Assembly: GCA_950097015.1 (NCBI GenBank)
Contig: CATNEN010000039.1
Coordinates: 13,858,501-13,922,500, forward strand
Reading direction: 5' to 3'
DNA: 64,000 bases
Source: Macrostomum hystrix
Taxonomy: Eukaryota > Platyhelminthes > Macrostomidae
A program made the position numbers and the translations under genes. Shown here in pieces: positions 1 through 13,900 of this stretch; within the stretch, counting starts at the first letter, position 1, and each line of letters opens with the position of its first letter. The notes under the pieces were generated by a model. It saw only the letters and a program-made list of their open reading frames with translations, was not told the origin of the DNA and made no database searches.

Positions 1-4
1 CACA

Positions 5-35
5 GGTATAGTTACTTCGGGGTATAGTTACTTCG
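5..35. repeat. 15-bp direct repeat, two copies
   Basis: GGTATAGTTACTTCG occurs at 5-19 and again at 21-35, separated by one base. It lies just past the 3' end of the recombinase ORF and could mark the edge of that element, but the window starts here so this cannot be judged. Confidence 0.6.
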
Positions 36-77
36 CACAGTTAGACGCGTCGACTGACGGTGCCGTTCTTGGACATA

Positions 78-1532
78 TTACGGCCGGCCGGAAACGTGCA
101 CGTGAAATTCGCAGTGGTTGAACGTTCCAGATATGGCGGACGCCAGCATCTGCAGATCCATCCCATGCCGCACCATGGCAGGTTGCTGCTGCTGCACTAC
201 AGCTCGCGCAACAGATTCCACCGTCTCCGACGCTACACACCGGGACTCGGCCGTGTCCGCAGCAGGCGCTCCCATTGCACTAATCTTGGTTGACAGTACC
301 GCCATTTCGGCGTCCCGCTTCCTGTTGCCATGAATGTACCTCGCGGTAGCGGTATCCGACTTATGTCCGGTGACCGCACCTATGTCGTGAAGGGACGCTC
401 CAGACGCCTTCAGCTCGGTCGCGACAGTGACGCGTAGACACTGCCCGGTGTACTCCTTGCTCAGGTTGGCGGACTTGGATATAACGCGCATCATATTTCC
501 AAGTGTGTTAACCCCCACTACCTGCTTTGCGAAGTACCACGATCCGCTCAAACCGCGGACTCTGGGACGCAGGAACAGTTCGGAATTTGCCACTCCCTCC
601 TCGCGCTTCGACTCCTTGATCTTCCGCAAGTACAGCTCGACACACTGGTATGGGCATCCGCTCTCACGAGTCTCGACCAGGACACTTTGCTTCCTATCCT
701 CGGCCGACCTCGTTTCCAAGCTCCCGCGCACGTTTTTGGACTCCATTGAGGCCAACCGGAATGCACGCCGGCCATTGATGGTGCATCCGATCAGGGAATC
801 TGTAGTCAACTTTCTGAACCATTCGCGACCCCGCAACCCGAAATGCACCGCAACTACATAGTACATCTCTTGCTGCAACTTCATCGGATCACTCCTATCG
901 AAGTAGACGCGCAGCTTTTCGAGGTCCACCGTCTCCAAGGCGCAGAATCGCATCACGGAGCCACCTTCCTTGATGAACATTGCGGCCGTGGCCTTCAATT
1001 GCAGATTTGCCTTGGCGAAGTCTTTATCTTCGATGATATTGATTCCTCGGGTACGCATCAGATATCTGAACACACCTGCACGCGCGGTAATCAATGAGGC
1101 CGGGGCATAGTACCCGCCATCTAGTTTGCGGATGAAGGCGTAGAAAATGCGCAGGGCGGTAACCATCTGTTGAACACCTGCAGTCTCCAGATTGCACGGG
1201 TAGTTCTTCATTTGCAGCACCTCGTTAAATTTGCGCAAAGCCCAGTTCTCCTGCGTAAGAATGGACCGCGGCGTGTTGTCCAGCTGCATCGTGTCCATCT
1301 CGTCCAGCAGGGCTTGCTCGGGGTCTCGGTTGCCTAACAGATCCTCGAACTCCGTCGCGTCCAGCTGCGCCAGGTCGTCAAGCATAACTTGCATAGCGGT
1401 CTCCCGTTGGACTCGCTCGCCAACCTCGGAGTTAGACGCACCCACGACGTCACCTTGAGACATGTGCACCAGTCCTAATGGAACGCCGGTACTTGCTTCG
1501 TAAATCGGATATCCAGTCATCCTTGGAAACAT
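78..1532 (-). CDS. Crypton-like tyrosine recombinase (DUF3504-type)
   Basis: Uninterrupted 484-residue frame starting with ATG at 1532. The C-terminal half has the layout of Crypton recombinases and the related ZMYM/QRICH1/KIAA1958 domains. Box I is HFGLRGRE with Arg234. A GVNTLGNMM stretch comes near 340. Then QCLRVTVATEL with Arg367, VTGHKS with His390, and ARYIHG with the presumed nucleophile Tyr399. The first position of the usual HxxR motif is Gln364 instead of His. Family members cut and rejoin DNA through a 3'-phosphotyrosine; host-domesticated relatives are often inactive. The N-terminal 100 residues are acidic and unrecognised; the tail has a short polyQ. It is antisense to MAPK15 and probably in an intron of it. 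It could be a live mobile element, a relic, or a domesticated gene; the intact frame argues against old decay. Confidence 0.8.
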   Translation of the reverse strand: MFPRMTGYPIYEASTGVPLGLVHMSQGDVVGASNSEVGERVQRETAMQVMLDDLAQLDATEFEDLLGNRDPEQALLDEMDTMQLDNTPRSILTQENWALRKFNEVLQMKNYPCNLETAGVQQMVTALRIFYAFIRKLDGGYYAPASLITARAGVFRYLMRTRGINIIEDKDFAKANLQLKATAAMFIKEGGSVMRFCALETVDLEKLRVYFDRSDPMKLQQEMYYVVAVHFGLRGREWFRKLTTDSLIGCTINGRRAFRLASMESKNVRGSLETRSAEDRKQSVLVETRESGCPYQCVELYLRKIKESKREEGVANSELFLRPRVRGLSGSWYFAKQVVGVNTLGNMMRVISKSANLSKEYTGQCLRVTVATELKASGASLHDIGAVTGHKSDTATARYIHGNRKRDAEMAVLSTKISAMGAPAADTAESRCVASETVESVARAVVQQQQPAMVRHGMDLQMLASAISGTFNHCEFHVHVSGRP

Positions 1533-1624
1533 GGTTCTAGGCAGCCCGGTAATGCCACGGCTCGTCTCGCTGTCTTACAGCCTTCCCCAAACTGAGTTCT
1601 CTTGCTGCCCTAAGTCAGGCGGTC

Positions 1625-1871
1625 TACTTTTGGACCATAGACATTTCGGGCGTGCACCAATCGACAAAATAATCGATTGCTGCACGCCCCGCGAGACCGC
1701 TGGCTATATCCGCTCCGTGAGACTGATTGTTGCGCGCCCCAACTGTCTGTGGTCCAAAAGTATACAATGCCAGTGATAAACGGCTACGCGCCCTCGGTTA
1801 AAAACATTGCAGCACTCATAGCCGTTTATTACTATATCATTGGCCAATGATTGGCTGCGCGCCCTCGGTCA
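1625..1871. repeat. nested inverted repeats upstream of the recombinase
   Basis: A 19-bp inverted repeat (TACTTTTGGACCATAGACA at 1625-1643, partner at 1744-1762, one mismatch) encloses a 17-bp one (1648-1664 with 1673-1689, one mismatch, 8-base loop). Next come a perfect 11-bp pair (1776-1786 with 1819-1829) and a 16-bp palindrome with head-to-head CCAAT boxes (1836-1851). GGCTACGCGCCCTCGGTTA (1782-1800) recurs as a near-copy at 1853-1871. The block is 90-340 bp upstream of the minus-strand ATG, so it may hold the promoter or the recombination sites of the recombinase. That role is inferred. Confidence 0.7.
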
Positions 1872-2108
1872 CAGCCATTAATATCCCCAATAGCCGGTCT
1901 TTATATTTACATTATCGTTTTGAATGTCTAAGTAATCATTTTGATTGACAAAAGCTATACTACGAGCGTACGTTAAAAATATAATTAATAAATAAGGAAT
2001 TCGTTTGTGATGCATTTGCAAAGTGTACCTTTTCAATGGTTATGAGAAATTACGTTATATGTCTGCAGCCTTAAATATAAACAAAAAGTCTTAACTCTCC
2101 TCCCACAG

Positions 2109-5100
2109 GCTTATGGCATAGTTTGGAAAGCTGTGGACCGACAGACTCAGGAAGTGGTGGCTTTAAAGAAAATTTTCGACGCATTCAGAAATCAAACAGA
2201 TGCCCAGGTGAGAGAATGACATTAGGACTCGTTTTTTCATGATTAAAAAAAGTACACTCGATGAAACTTTGAAAAAGTACGTCTGAGTTCTCCCGTGCAT
2301 TCCGCAGAGAACATTCCGCGAGATTGCCTTCCTGCAGGAGTTCACAGATCATCCAAACATTGTCAAACTGCTGAATGTAATTAAAGCTGAGAATGACAGA
2401 GATATCTATCTGGTGTTCGAGTTTATGGGTGAGTTCTACTTTCTGTTTATATAGTTGTGGGTGTTGTAAGATGTGTATGGGTGTCAGATAATGTGTGAAT
2501 CAGGTGTTGGGTATCAGATCATGTGTGAATCAGGTGTTGGGTATCAGATCATGTGTGAATCAGGTGTTGGGTATCAGATCATGTGTGAATCAGGTGTTGG
2601 GTATCAGATAATGTGTGAATCAGGTGTTGGGTATCAGATCATGTGTGAATCAGGTGTTGGGTATCAGATCATGTGTGAATCAGGTGTTGGGTATCAGATC
2701 ATGTGTGAATCAGGTGTTGGGTATCAGATCATGTGTGAATCAGGTGTTGGGTATCAGATCATGTGTGAATCAGGTGTTGGGTATCAGATCATGTGTTAAT
2801 CAGGTGTTGGGTATCAGATCATGTGTGAATCAGGTGTTGGGTATCAGATCATGTGTGAATCAGGTGTTGGGTATCAGATCATGTGTGAATCAGGTGTTGG
2901 GTATCAGATAATGTGTGAATCAGGTGTTGGGTATCAGATCATGTGTGAATCAGGTGTTGGGTATCAGATCATGTGTGAATCAGGTGTTGGGTATCAGATC
3001 ATGTGTGAATCAGGTGTTGGGTATCAGATCATGTGTGAATCAGGTGTTGGGTATCAGATCATGTGTGAATCAGGTGTTGGGTATCAGATCATGTGTGAAT
3101 CAGGTGTTGGGTATCAGATCATGTGTGAATCAGGTGTTGGGTATCAGATCATGTGTGAATCAGGTGTTGGGTATCAGATCATGTGTGAATCAGGTGTTGG
3201 GTATCAGATCATGTGTGAATCAGGTGTTGGGGTTGAAAAGGCTTTGAAATCAGTAGACTGATGACAAATGAACCCCTACGCCTAAACGCCTTAACTTTCT
3301 TTAGAAACTGACCTACACAATGTAATTAAACGCGGCAACATACTGAAAGATGTACACAAGCAGTACATCATGTACCAGATGCTGAAGGCCACACTGTACA
3401 TTCATTCTGGCGGCTGCGTTCATCGCGATCAAAAGCCTAGCAATGTGCTGCTAGATTCCGATTGCTTTGTTAAATTATGCGACTTCGGTTTGGCTAGATC
3501 TCTAGGCCAGGCTAGCAGGCAATTGCAACAACCCGAAGCCGATCCGGCACTAACTGAGTACGTGGCCACCAGGTGGTATCGGGCGCCGGAGATTCTTCTG
3601 GCATCGCGTCGATATACTACAGGCGTTGACATGTGGTCTCTAGGCTGCATCCTAGGCGAGATGCTACTAGGCAAGCCGCTATTTCCTGGCAGTTCCACTA
3701 TCAATCAAATAGAGCGCATTGTGGCAGCTATACCACCACCAACAGCGGAAGAAGTGGCTAGTATTGGCAGTAATTACGGCGCCAGTATTCTAGAGAAGGC
3801 TCGCTCCGGCCGGCCACCGCAACCATTGGAGACTCTGCTGCCGGCTCGCGTCGATCCAGACGCTATTGATCTACTGCGCCGACTGTTGCAGTTTAGTCCG
3901 GATAGGCGTATAACTGCGGCCGAAGCTTTGCGACATCCCTATGTGAGAAGATTTCACTCGCCAGCTGAGGAGATCACAATCGATCGGGATGTTGCACCAC
4001 CGGTCAGTTCTTGGCATTTTATTCTTTTATACTATAAGGGGGTAAATTATTAGTCACATTATAGTATCGTAGTTTGTTTAGATGAGATATAGGAGAGTGG
4101 TTAGACACAGGGAAAAAACAGGAGAGATTAGACACGGGAGAAAAAAGACACGGAAGAGATTAGAAACGACGTACGAGTAGATTAGACAACGGGAGAGAAA
4201 ATGGACGAATTCGAAACAGGAGACATTGGACAGTGGAAGCAATAAAAAGGAAGCAATTAGAAACGGGAGAGATTAGACAATGGTAGCAGCAAAAAAGAAG
4301 GAATTACACACAGAAGAAATTAAACATGGGAGAAATAAGATGAGGCACGGGAGAAATCAGACACTGGAGGGATGAGATGGGGCATGCACGGTAGAGGGAT
4401 TAAACGTTAAAGAGATAAGACACGGGAGGGCAGATTATAGAACGTAATTATAGCCAAGTACTAGGCAAAGTAGAGAAGATGTAGACAAACGAAACAGTAG
4501 AAAGTAGATGTCACGGATTAGTTAAAAAATATTTGCATTGCGACCCTAGCCTAAGATCGTTTCGCGTTGAAAAAAAACTCTTGTAAATCGACTTGATTAC
4601 TCTTTTTACTGTTGTTAGGTTGACGACAATTCTCAGCTGAGCGTGGCTGAATACCGCAGTCGCCTTTACGACATGATTCAGGCCAGGCAGGCCGCCAGAC
4701 GGCAGCGTCGACGTGAGGAACGCGAAAATCGTCGACGTCGACGACTGTTGGAGCAACAGCATCAGGAATATGAAGATGCCACGGTTACGGAGCCTTTGTC
4801 CACGTCTGCTGACTATGAAGATGATGTCACAGTCGCTACGGTGTCCGCGCCAGTCGCCGCTACCGCTAATATCCCCGGCGGTAGGAGCCACCTCCAATCA
4901 GCAACGCGACGTCGCTCGAGCGGACGCTCTAGTCGAAGACAACAAGTAGAACAACAGTCACAGCAGCAACAACAGCAGATGTATCATCCACAGCAGCGTC
5001 GCATTGGTCTGGACAGTTCGCCTCTGCTTGCTGGCACACGCGACGACTCCCATAGTGGCGGCGGTACAAATGGCGCCGGGCCCGGTATAGGAAGCACCCG

Positions 5101-7376
5101 CGGTCCGACGCCGCTGATGATGACGCGAGCTGCACTACCAGTTTATAATGGAACCTACGGCCAAACCACGGTAAGGAATCTTGAGGATTGTCTTTTGTGC
5201 TTGTGTTTTTGCCTAATAAAGTACAGATGTATCATGTTTTAATAGCATGGTAATTTACTATTTATTTAGTTTCTGTCTGTCTCGTATTTTCTAGAAGTAC
5301 ATAAGAAATGAAAAAATTGTCCGTTCAGAAACAAATCTGAATTTGTCCCTCGAAGAACTTATCGGGATCAAATAGAGGTCATTTTGAAATCACTGTTGTT
5401 CAGCGAAGAAAAGGCTAATTTTTAACCCCGTGCAGTACCTGGTGTAAGGAAGGTACTGTCATTGCATGTGAGATTTCTATTTCATTTCTAGTCTCTAGCT
5501 CTGGGCAAATGCTAATACTTGTTTATCTCGATTGTTGTTGTGTATTTTATGTACAAAAGGTGCACTTTTTTAAGTCGGCCGCCCTGGACTGAACCGGCAT
5601 TTACGAGAGCCCACCCCATGTCTCTCACCCCCTCTCCCTGTGCCGTATATTTCTTACCTTCAGCCTGCTGCTGGTGCTAGCTTAATCTGCCAACGACGCA
5701 ACGCTTCAACCCCGCCTCCTTTTTTGCTTCACCATTTCAGCAGTAGAAAAATTGATCACTGTTCTAGATTTTTCTCACCCAGTGTACAGTATTTTTCGTC
5801 CCTTTCCCTCTGTCTGGACTAATAATGTACATAGGATATGCGTACATTAACACACCCCAATTTATCTTCACTCTTCCTTATGGCCTTCGTGTACATCCAA
5901 CCCACCACCTCAAACAAACAGCTTTATTTCCCTCCCCCTTAAGTCCGCCTTCGCGTTAGTCTGTCTGTCCTGCCCTCTCCAGTCACACCCGCCTTCCTTT
6001 ACCAGTCTGCTCCAGTTTTCTCACTGCTGCCTGCCCTCACTGCCCTGCCTGCCTGTCTGGCTAGCTGGCCACACTTCATTTATTTAGCCCCCCTTGCCTT
6101 GCGTGTATGCCTTCCTATGCTCGACCTAAAGCTTTTATAAATAGTCGCGCAAACCCACAGTTTGTTTTTGTCTCTCAGTTTCTACTCTGATCGCCTGTGT
6201 GGTTGGTGTGTCCGCCGTTACAGCGCCAATAATAGTCGGTCCTTCTCGAATTTTAAATGTCATTTCTTGTCCTAGAAACTAACAGAAAATTGCTAGCTAG
6301 CTTGTCCTTGGACGGCTTCGAAGAAGTTAAAGAATGTGAATTTACCAAGCGATAAAAAATGGCGATACTAGTCTGCAGTTGAGTAAGTATATAAAATGTT
6401 CATATTGTACTTTTAGATTCATTGATTGAATGACATTGCAATGACCTCTCATTTATATATTACTCCAGTATGTCAGAAATCAGAATGTATGCAATTTCCT
6501 GTACCGTATTGCCATTTACTTCGTAAGCGCTGCGCATCCTTTGGACAGTAGTTCTGTTCATTTTGAATAGCAGCTACTGAGTGAGCTGTACAGATCAATT
6601 CGATTATTTCATAATAATAAATTTTGTATTTCCAGCTTAAACTAGAATCGCCGGTACTTACTGACACTGAGAGGTCACTCAGTGCGAGTAGGCGATTTTT
6701 TACTGAAGACTCGGAACGACTCTGGAGTCGACATTTGCAGAAAGTAAATCGGTGTATTTCCTAGAAATTCGTTGAAAAGAACGTAGTTTAACTTTGAGTA
6801 GTGTTCTATTGATATTATTTCCTTATTGTGTCTTTTACACACATTTTCCGACTTTTATTTAAACATAGATAGTTCAGTACATACACCATTCTATCTAATT
6901 AGACTTTTTTCGTAAATGTTTTGTTTTACTAAACAAAATTATACCGAAGTATAATTTGGATATTTTCCTGAATCGTTTAGAATTCGGTGGCCGCCTCGTA
7001 CACCGCTCTCCTAGCCGAGGCTAGGCGGCAGCAGTCGGCTCCGGTTGCCATGGAAACCGTCGGCGATAGCTCGGCCCCATACGGCATGTACAAGCCGCGG
7101 CCGCCTCTATCTGGCAAACGGCCAGGCGGTTATCATATTCGACGCAACTACGCCACGCCGGGCAGAGCCCTGCCGCCCGCTGTTGTCCCAGTTGACACTG
7201 CCGCCTCAGCTGCTGGTACCAGCGGAGCTTCCGCCAAGTCAACTAGGCGCGGTGTTGGAGGCAACGGCAGCTATGCTACACTGACGGCCTCGGCTAGTTC
7301 CCAATTGCAGACTCAGCGGCAACAGCAGCAGCAGCAGCTACTGTACAGTGGCGGGCGACGAAAATGGATCAATTAA
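2109..7376 (+). CDS. MAPK15: MAPK15 (ERK7/8) atypical MAP kinase, 5' partial
   Basis: Visible coding exons: 2109-2207, 2308-2428, 3305-4002, 4619-5170 and 6981-7376 (stop), with matching phases and GT/AG borders, giving about 621 residues. The first exon, with the start and the first glycines of the P-loop, is not seen and is probably left of the window. The sequence starts at AYGIVWKA. It has VVALKKI (ATP lysine), [15 protein letters not shown], the TEY activation motif before [10 protein letters not shown], and [22 protein letters not shown] and the TEY plus a long tail are typical of MAPK15. After the kinase domain comes the conserved [15 protein letters not shown] segment, then a long Arg/Gln/Ser-rich tail. 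The family self-activates at TEY and acts in ciliogenesis, autophagy and genome stability. All catalytic motifs in view are intact. Confidence 0.92.
2481..3230. repeat. 30-bp minisatellite in a MAPK15 intron
   Basis: About 25 near-identical 30-bp units, each containing ATGTGTGAATCAGGTGTTGG, fill most of the intron at 2429-3304. Variation is nearly limited to single bases (GATC or GATA before ATG; one GAA changed to TAA). Because 30 is a multiple of three, all frames without a stop look open; no coding role is supported. Confidence 0.95.
4070..4470. repeat. degenerate purine-rich repeat in a MAPK15 intron
   Basis: The intron 4003-4618 holds decayed copies of a GAGATTAGACACGGGAGA-like unit with irregular spacing. 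The wording resembles the reverse strand of the 16-bp CTCATCTCTCCCGTGT arrays elsewhere in the window, so it may be an old, mutated member of that family. Confidence 0.6.
5171..6980 (+). other. last MAPK15 intron, no gene seen
   Basis: Bounded by CACG|GTAAGG and CGTTTAG|AATTC. It holds AT-rich sequence and pyrimidine-rich stretches near 5880-6110 with repeated CTGCC and CTGTCTG. I found no conserved coding segment, RNA gene or clear repeat array. Confidence 0.5.
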
Positions 7377-9937
<2,561 letters not shown>

Positions 9938-10933
9938 GCTTAATTGAACAGATCCGGCACCCACCTTGATGGACTAATCTGAGAATTGTTATTATTCATC
10001 AACTCGACAAATAATATACTAGGCATCGTCCTTAGTTTCGTTTCAATTTACTGTACCTGTCGTGTGTTCCTTTGTAATAGCATTGTATAGAGTTGAACAT
10101 TTAGCAACTCTTCTAGATGATATTTGAAAATCTAATTTAGACACAAAGCAAACCAACTAGTAACTAGAAAGGTTCAAAATCGGCCTTTAACAATCTCTCC
10201 CTCCGCTTCGCTGTTGTGGTAACAGTATCGATTATAAATAATCAGAATTTCTGTTCTAATTTCGATTCGCGCCATCGCAGACTACAGTTTTGAATTATTA
10301 TAATTTATTAGCACTATTTTATTTTAGTTTGCTAAATCCTAAACCATACTTTCTTATCTCTCTGATCCCAGTTGAAAACCACAGTCTTCTGCAGTTGAGA
10401 CCGATTTAGCTCCCGGTAGTTTTTTGTTCCACCGCTCAGACTCATATTATACCTTATAATTTATACTCACACCAACTTTTGAAATACACGCGTCGTTTGA
10501 GTAGTTTTTGGCTTTTTCTCTTTGAAAAATGCTTCAAGCAAAAGTTAAACACGACACAATTCAAGCAGTTTACATTCAACATATACATTTGTCTTGTTTT
10601 TATTTACTTTGACTACGGAAAAGATACATTTCAAAGAATAAGAAGGGCAAAAATGTAGACAGCTAGGAATTCTTAAATATCATCTTAGCATCTGCTTATT
10701 ACTGAAGTTGACAAGCTTCAAGCTATTGGTTTCATGAAAAAAAAACAAATTGCTTCGGTTCAATCATTAGGGGATTAATTAGATCCGGGAGTTTCAACTT
10801 GTGCTCCTGGAGGGGGGCTGAAACCGCTACTCTAAACTACCTTCGAGACTTTCATCAAACGCGCTAAAAATTGGTCTCTCGAAAAGTACACTGGGACCTT
10901 GATTATAAATTCTATGTAAAAACCTGTTTGCAG
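9938..10933 (+). other. GAPDH 3' flank and KDM1B upstream region
   Basis: AT-rich, about 1 kb. It must hold the GAPDH 3' UTR and probably a small first exon of the KDM1B gene, whose zinc-finger exon opens at an acceptor (GTTTGCAG ending at 10933) with no ATG before the zinc ligands. I could not locate that first exon. Confidence 0.4.
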
Positions 10934-13900
10934 GCATCGGAGAGGCGAAAGCAGCAGCAGCAGAGCGAGCTGCTAGCGGGACGCATCAAAGGCGAGCTGG
11001 TCGGCCGAGGAAGCCTGGAAGGCTGCACGCGGGCTGGATGCGGCGAGTCGCAGCCGGTCTGTTTCGCTCGCCTGTCGTCGCGTTGCGTCGCCATGGCAAC
11101 CGACGATAGCCAGGTGAGCGGCACCTCGCGTTGGTACCACCTGAGCAGGTGGGAGCACTATTGCAACGCCTGCTTTGAGCTGTGCTATCGGGGCCGATTA
11201 GGCAATGAGACCGCGCCAGGCTGGATTGCTAGACTGCGCTCTGTCTGGCTGAGTGCCGAGCGGCGCGACCCAAGCCCGCGCGAACTGCTGGCCAATGCCG
11301 TCCTACCCTACTGGGCCGTCTGCCGGGCTTGCACTCGTTGGCGTCGCATCCCGGATGTCGACGCCGCGCCGCAGCGATTGTTGACATTCCGCTGCCGGAA
11401 CTGTGACGAGCCGGAGGACCCGGCCGCTACCTGGGCTGCCGAGGATCCCGAGTTCCTGGCCAGCCTAGCCGCACCTGTACTGCTGCAGGCCAACTGCTGC
11501 CGCCGGCTCCTGCTGGGGCCTCGCCGTGCCGGCTTCGGCGGCTGCCGCCCACTATCTGTGGGCCTGGCGCCGCTCTCTGAGGACCAGCTCATTGGTGAGG
11601 GGATGAGAAAGATTTGCATGCGATTTTATTGGGAATTACGAGCGTAGAATAGAAATGACTGCTCTGAGTAATAAATTCCAAGATATACTGCTCCGAGTAA
11701 TAAATTCCAAGATATACTGCTCTGAGTATTAAATTCCAAGATATACTGCTCTGAGTATTAAATTCCAAGATATACTGCTCTGAGTAATAAATTCCAAGAT
11801 ATACTGCTCCGAGTAATAAATTCCAAGATATACTGCTCTGAGTATTAAATTCCAAGATATACTGCTCCGAGTAATAAATTCCAAGATATACTGCTTTGAG
11901 TAATAAATTCCAAGATATACTGCTCCGAGTAATAAATTCCAAGATATACTGCTCCGAGTAATAAATTCCAAGATATACTGCTTTGAGTAATAAATTCCAA
12001 GATATACTGCTCCGAGTAATAAATTCCAAGATATACTGCTCTGAGTATTAAATTCCAAGATATACTGCTCCGAGTAATAAATTCCAAGATATACTGCTTT
12101 GAGTAATAAATTCCAAGATATACTGCTCCGAGTAATAAATTCCAAGATATACTGCACCGAGTAATAAATTCCAAGATATACTGCTTTGAGTAATAAATTC
12201 CAAGATATACTGCTCCGAGTAATAAATTCCAAGATATACTGCTCTGAGTAATAAATTCCAAGATATACTGCTTTGAGTAATAAATTCCAAGATATACTGC
12301 TCTGAGTAATAAATTCCAAGATATACTGCTTTGAGTAATAAATTCCAAGATATACTGCTCCGAGTAATAAATTCCAAGATATACTGCTCTGAGTAATAAA
12401 TTCCAAGATATACTGCTCCGAGTAATAAATTCCAAGATATACTGCTTTGAGTAATAAATTCCAAGATATACTGCTCCGAGTAATAAATTCCAAGATATAC
12501 TGCTCTGAGTAATAAATTCCAAGATATACTGCTCTGAGTATTAAATTCCAAGATATACTGCTCTGAGTAATAAATTCCAAGATATACTGCTCTGAGTAAT
12601 AAATTCCAAGATATACTGATTAGAGAATGCGAAACCAGATTCGTGAAGTTGGCCTGAGACTAATCAATTCATTAAAATATTTCTGGATTTAGGAAGAGAT
12701 GAGAGAGCTTAGTAAGAGATTAGAGAGAGTAGGAAGATATGAGAGAGAGTAGGAAGAGATGAGAGAGTTTAGGAAGAGATTAGAGAGAGTAGGAAGAGAT
12801 GAGAGAGTTTAGGAAGAGATGAGAGAGTTTAGGAAGATATTAGAGGGTTTAGATATTAGATATTAGAAGGTTTAGGAAGATATTAGAGGGTTTAGGAAGA
12901 GATTGAAGTGGTTAGAGGATTTGGGAAAATATTTAAGTATTTCGAAAGAGACAAGTGGATTAGGGGAAAGATTAGAGTATTAAGTAAGGAATTATAATCT
13001 CTATAATGCTTTCCGAGCGTACAGAGGATTTAGGAAACATATGAATCAATTGAGTATTCATATTTTGATTGCCTTTTTTAGCAATTTTACTATGCCTCCT
13101 ATTCTGAGTAGGCAGTTTCGCATATTTAACCTGAAAATTGTCCTCCTCACCCCTGCTCACCCAAAGACCAGCCGCCTCAGTTGCACCCGTTCGTCAGCGG
13201 CCTGTTTTCGTTCGCCTCCGACGACGACCTGAGACCGGCTCTGTCGGTGAGACCCGACGCGGCGGAGCCGGACGAAATCGCGGCCGCCTGTCCGAGTTCG
13301 GAGCTAGCCGGCCAACCGCAGCTCTACCTGGCCCTGCGCAACACCCTCCTAGCCGCCTGGGCAATCTGGCACTCGACGCTGAGGCCGTCAACTAGGCCGG
13401 CTGATTGGCCAACCATGCTGGGCACCCGGCGTGTGGACTCGCTGATTCTCTGCCGCGGTCTGGCCCGGGTTCGAATCTGCACCGCCGTCCTGCCGGCTGT
13501 TACTCGCCGACTAGAGCGTCGTGGACTAATCAATTTTGGAGTTTATCCTTCGCCGTTGTCTACTCTCTTGACGCCGAATTCAACAACCGACGACCGTCAC
13601 GATGCGGACATTGTCATTGTCGGTGGCGGCTTGTCGGGCCTCGCGGCTGCGCGCCAGCTGACGAACTTCGGCCGATGGCGAGTGGCTCTGATTGAAGCCG
13701 ACGAAAATCGTCTCGGCGGCCGACTGGCCGACTTGGCCATTGTGGACAACGTCGCCAACAATCCTCTATGCCTGATGGCGCTTCAGCGGGCCGCAGGCTG
13801 TGGCGGTGCCGGAATCTGCTCCGACGGTTTTCGTCTCGCTGTTCGTCCGCTGCGGGCCGAGTTGTTCAACTGGCCAGACGGCTGTCCAGTGTCGGCCGAG

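Noticed and set aside
2473-3261. CRISPR-like regular repeats
   Set aside because: Units are contiguous tandem copies without unique spacers, in an animal gene intron.
7045-7062. X-box-like GTTGCCATGGAAAC, also near 11088 and 15024
   Set aside because: Two of these lie in coding sequence (MAPK15 tail and KDM1B zinc-finger exon) and the third is just after a stop codon; no promoter context.
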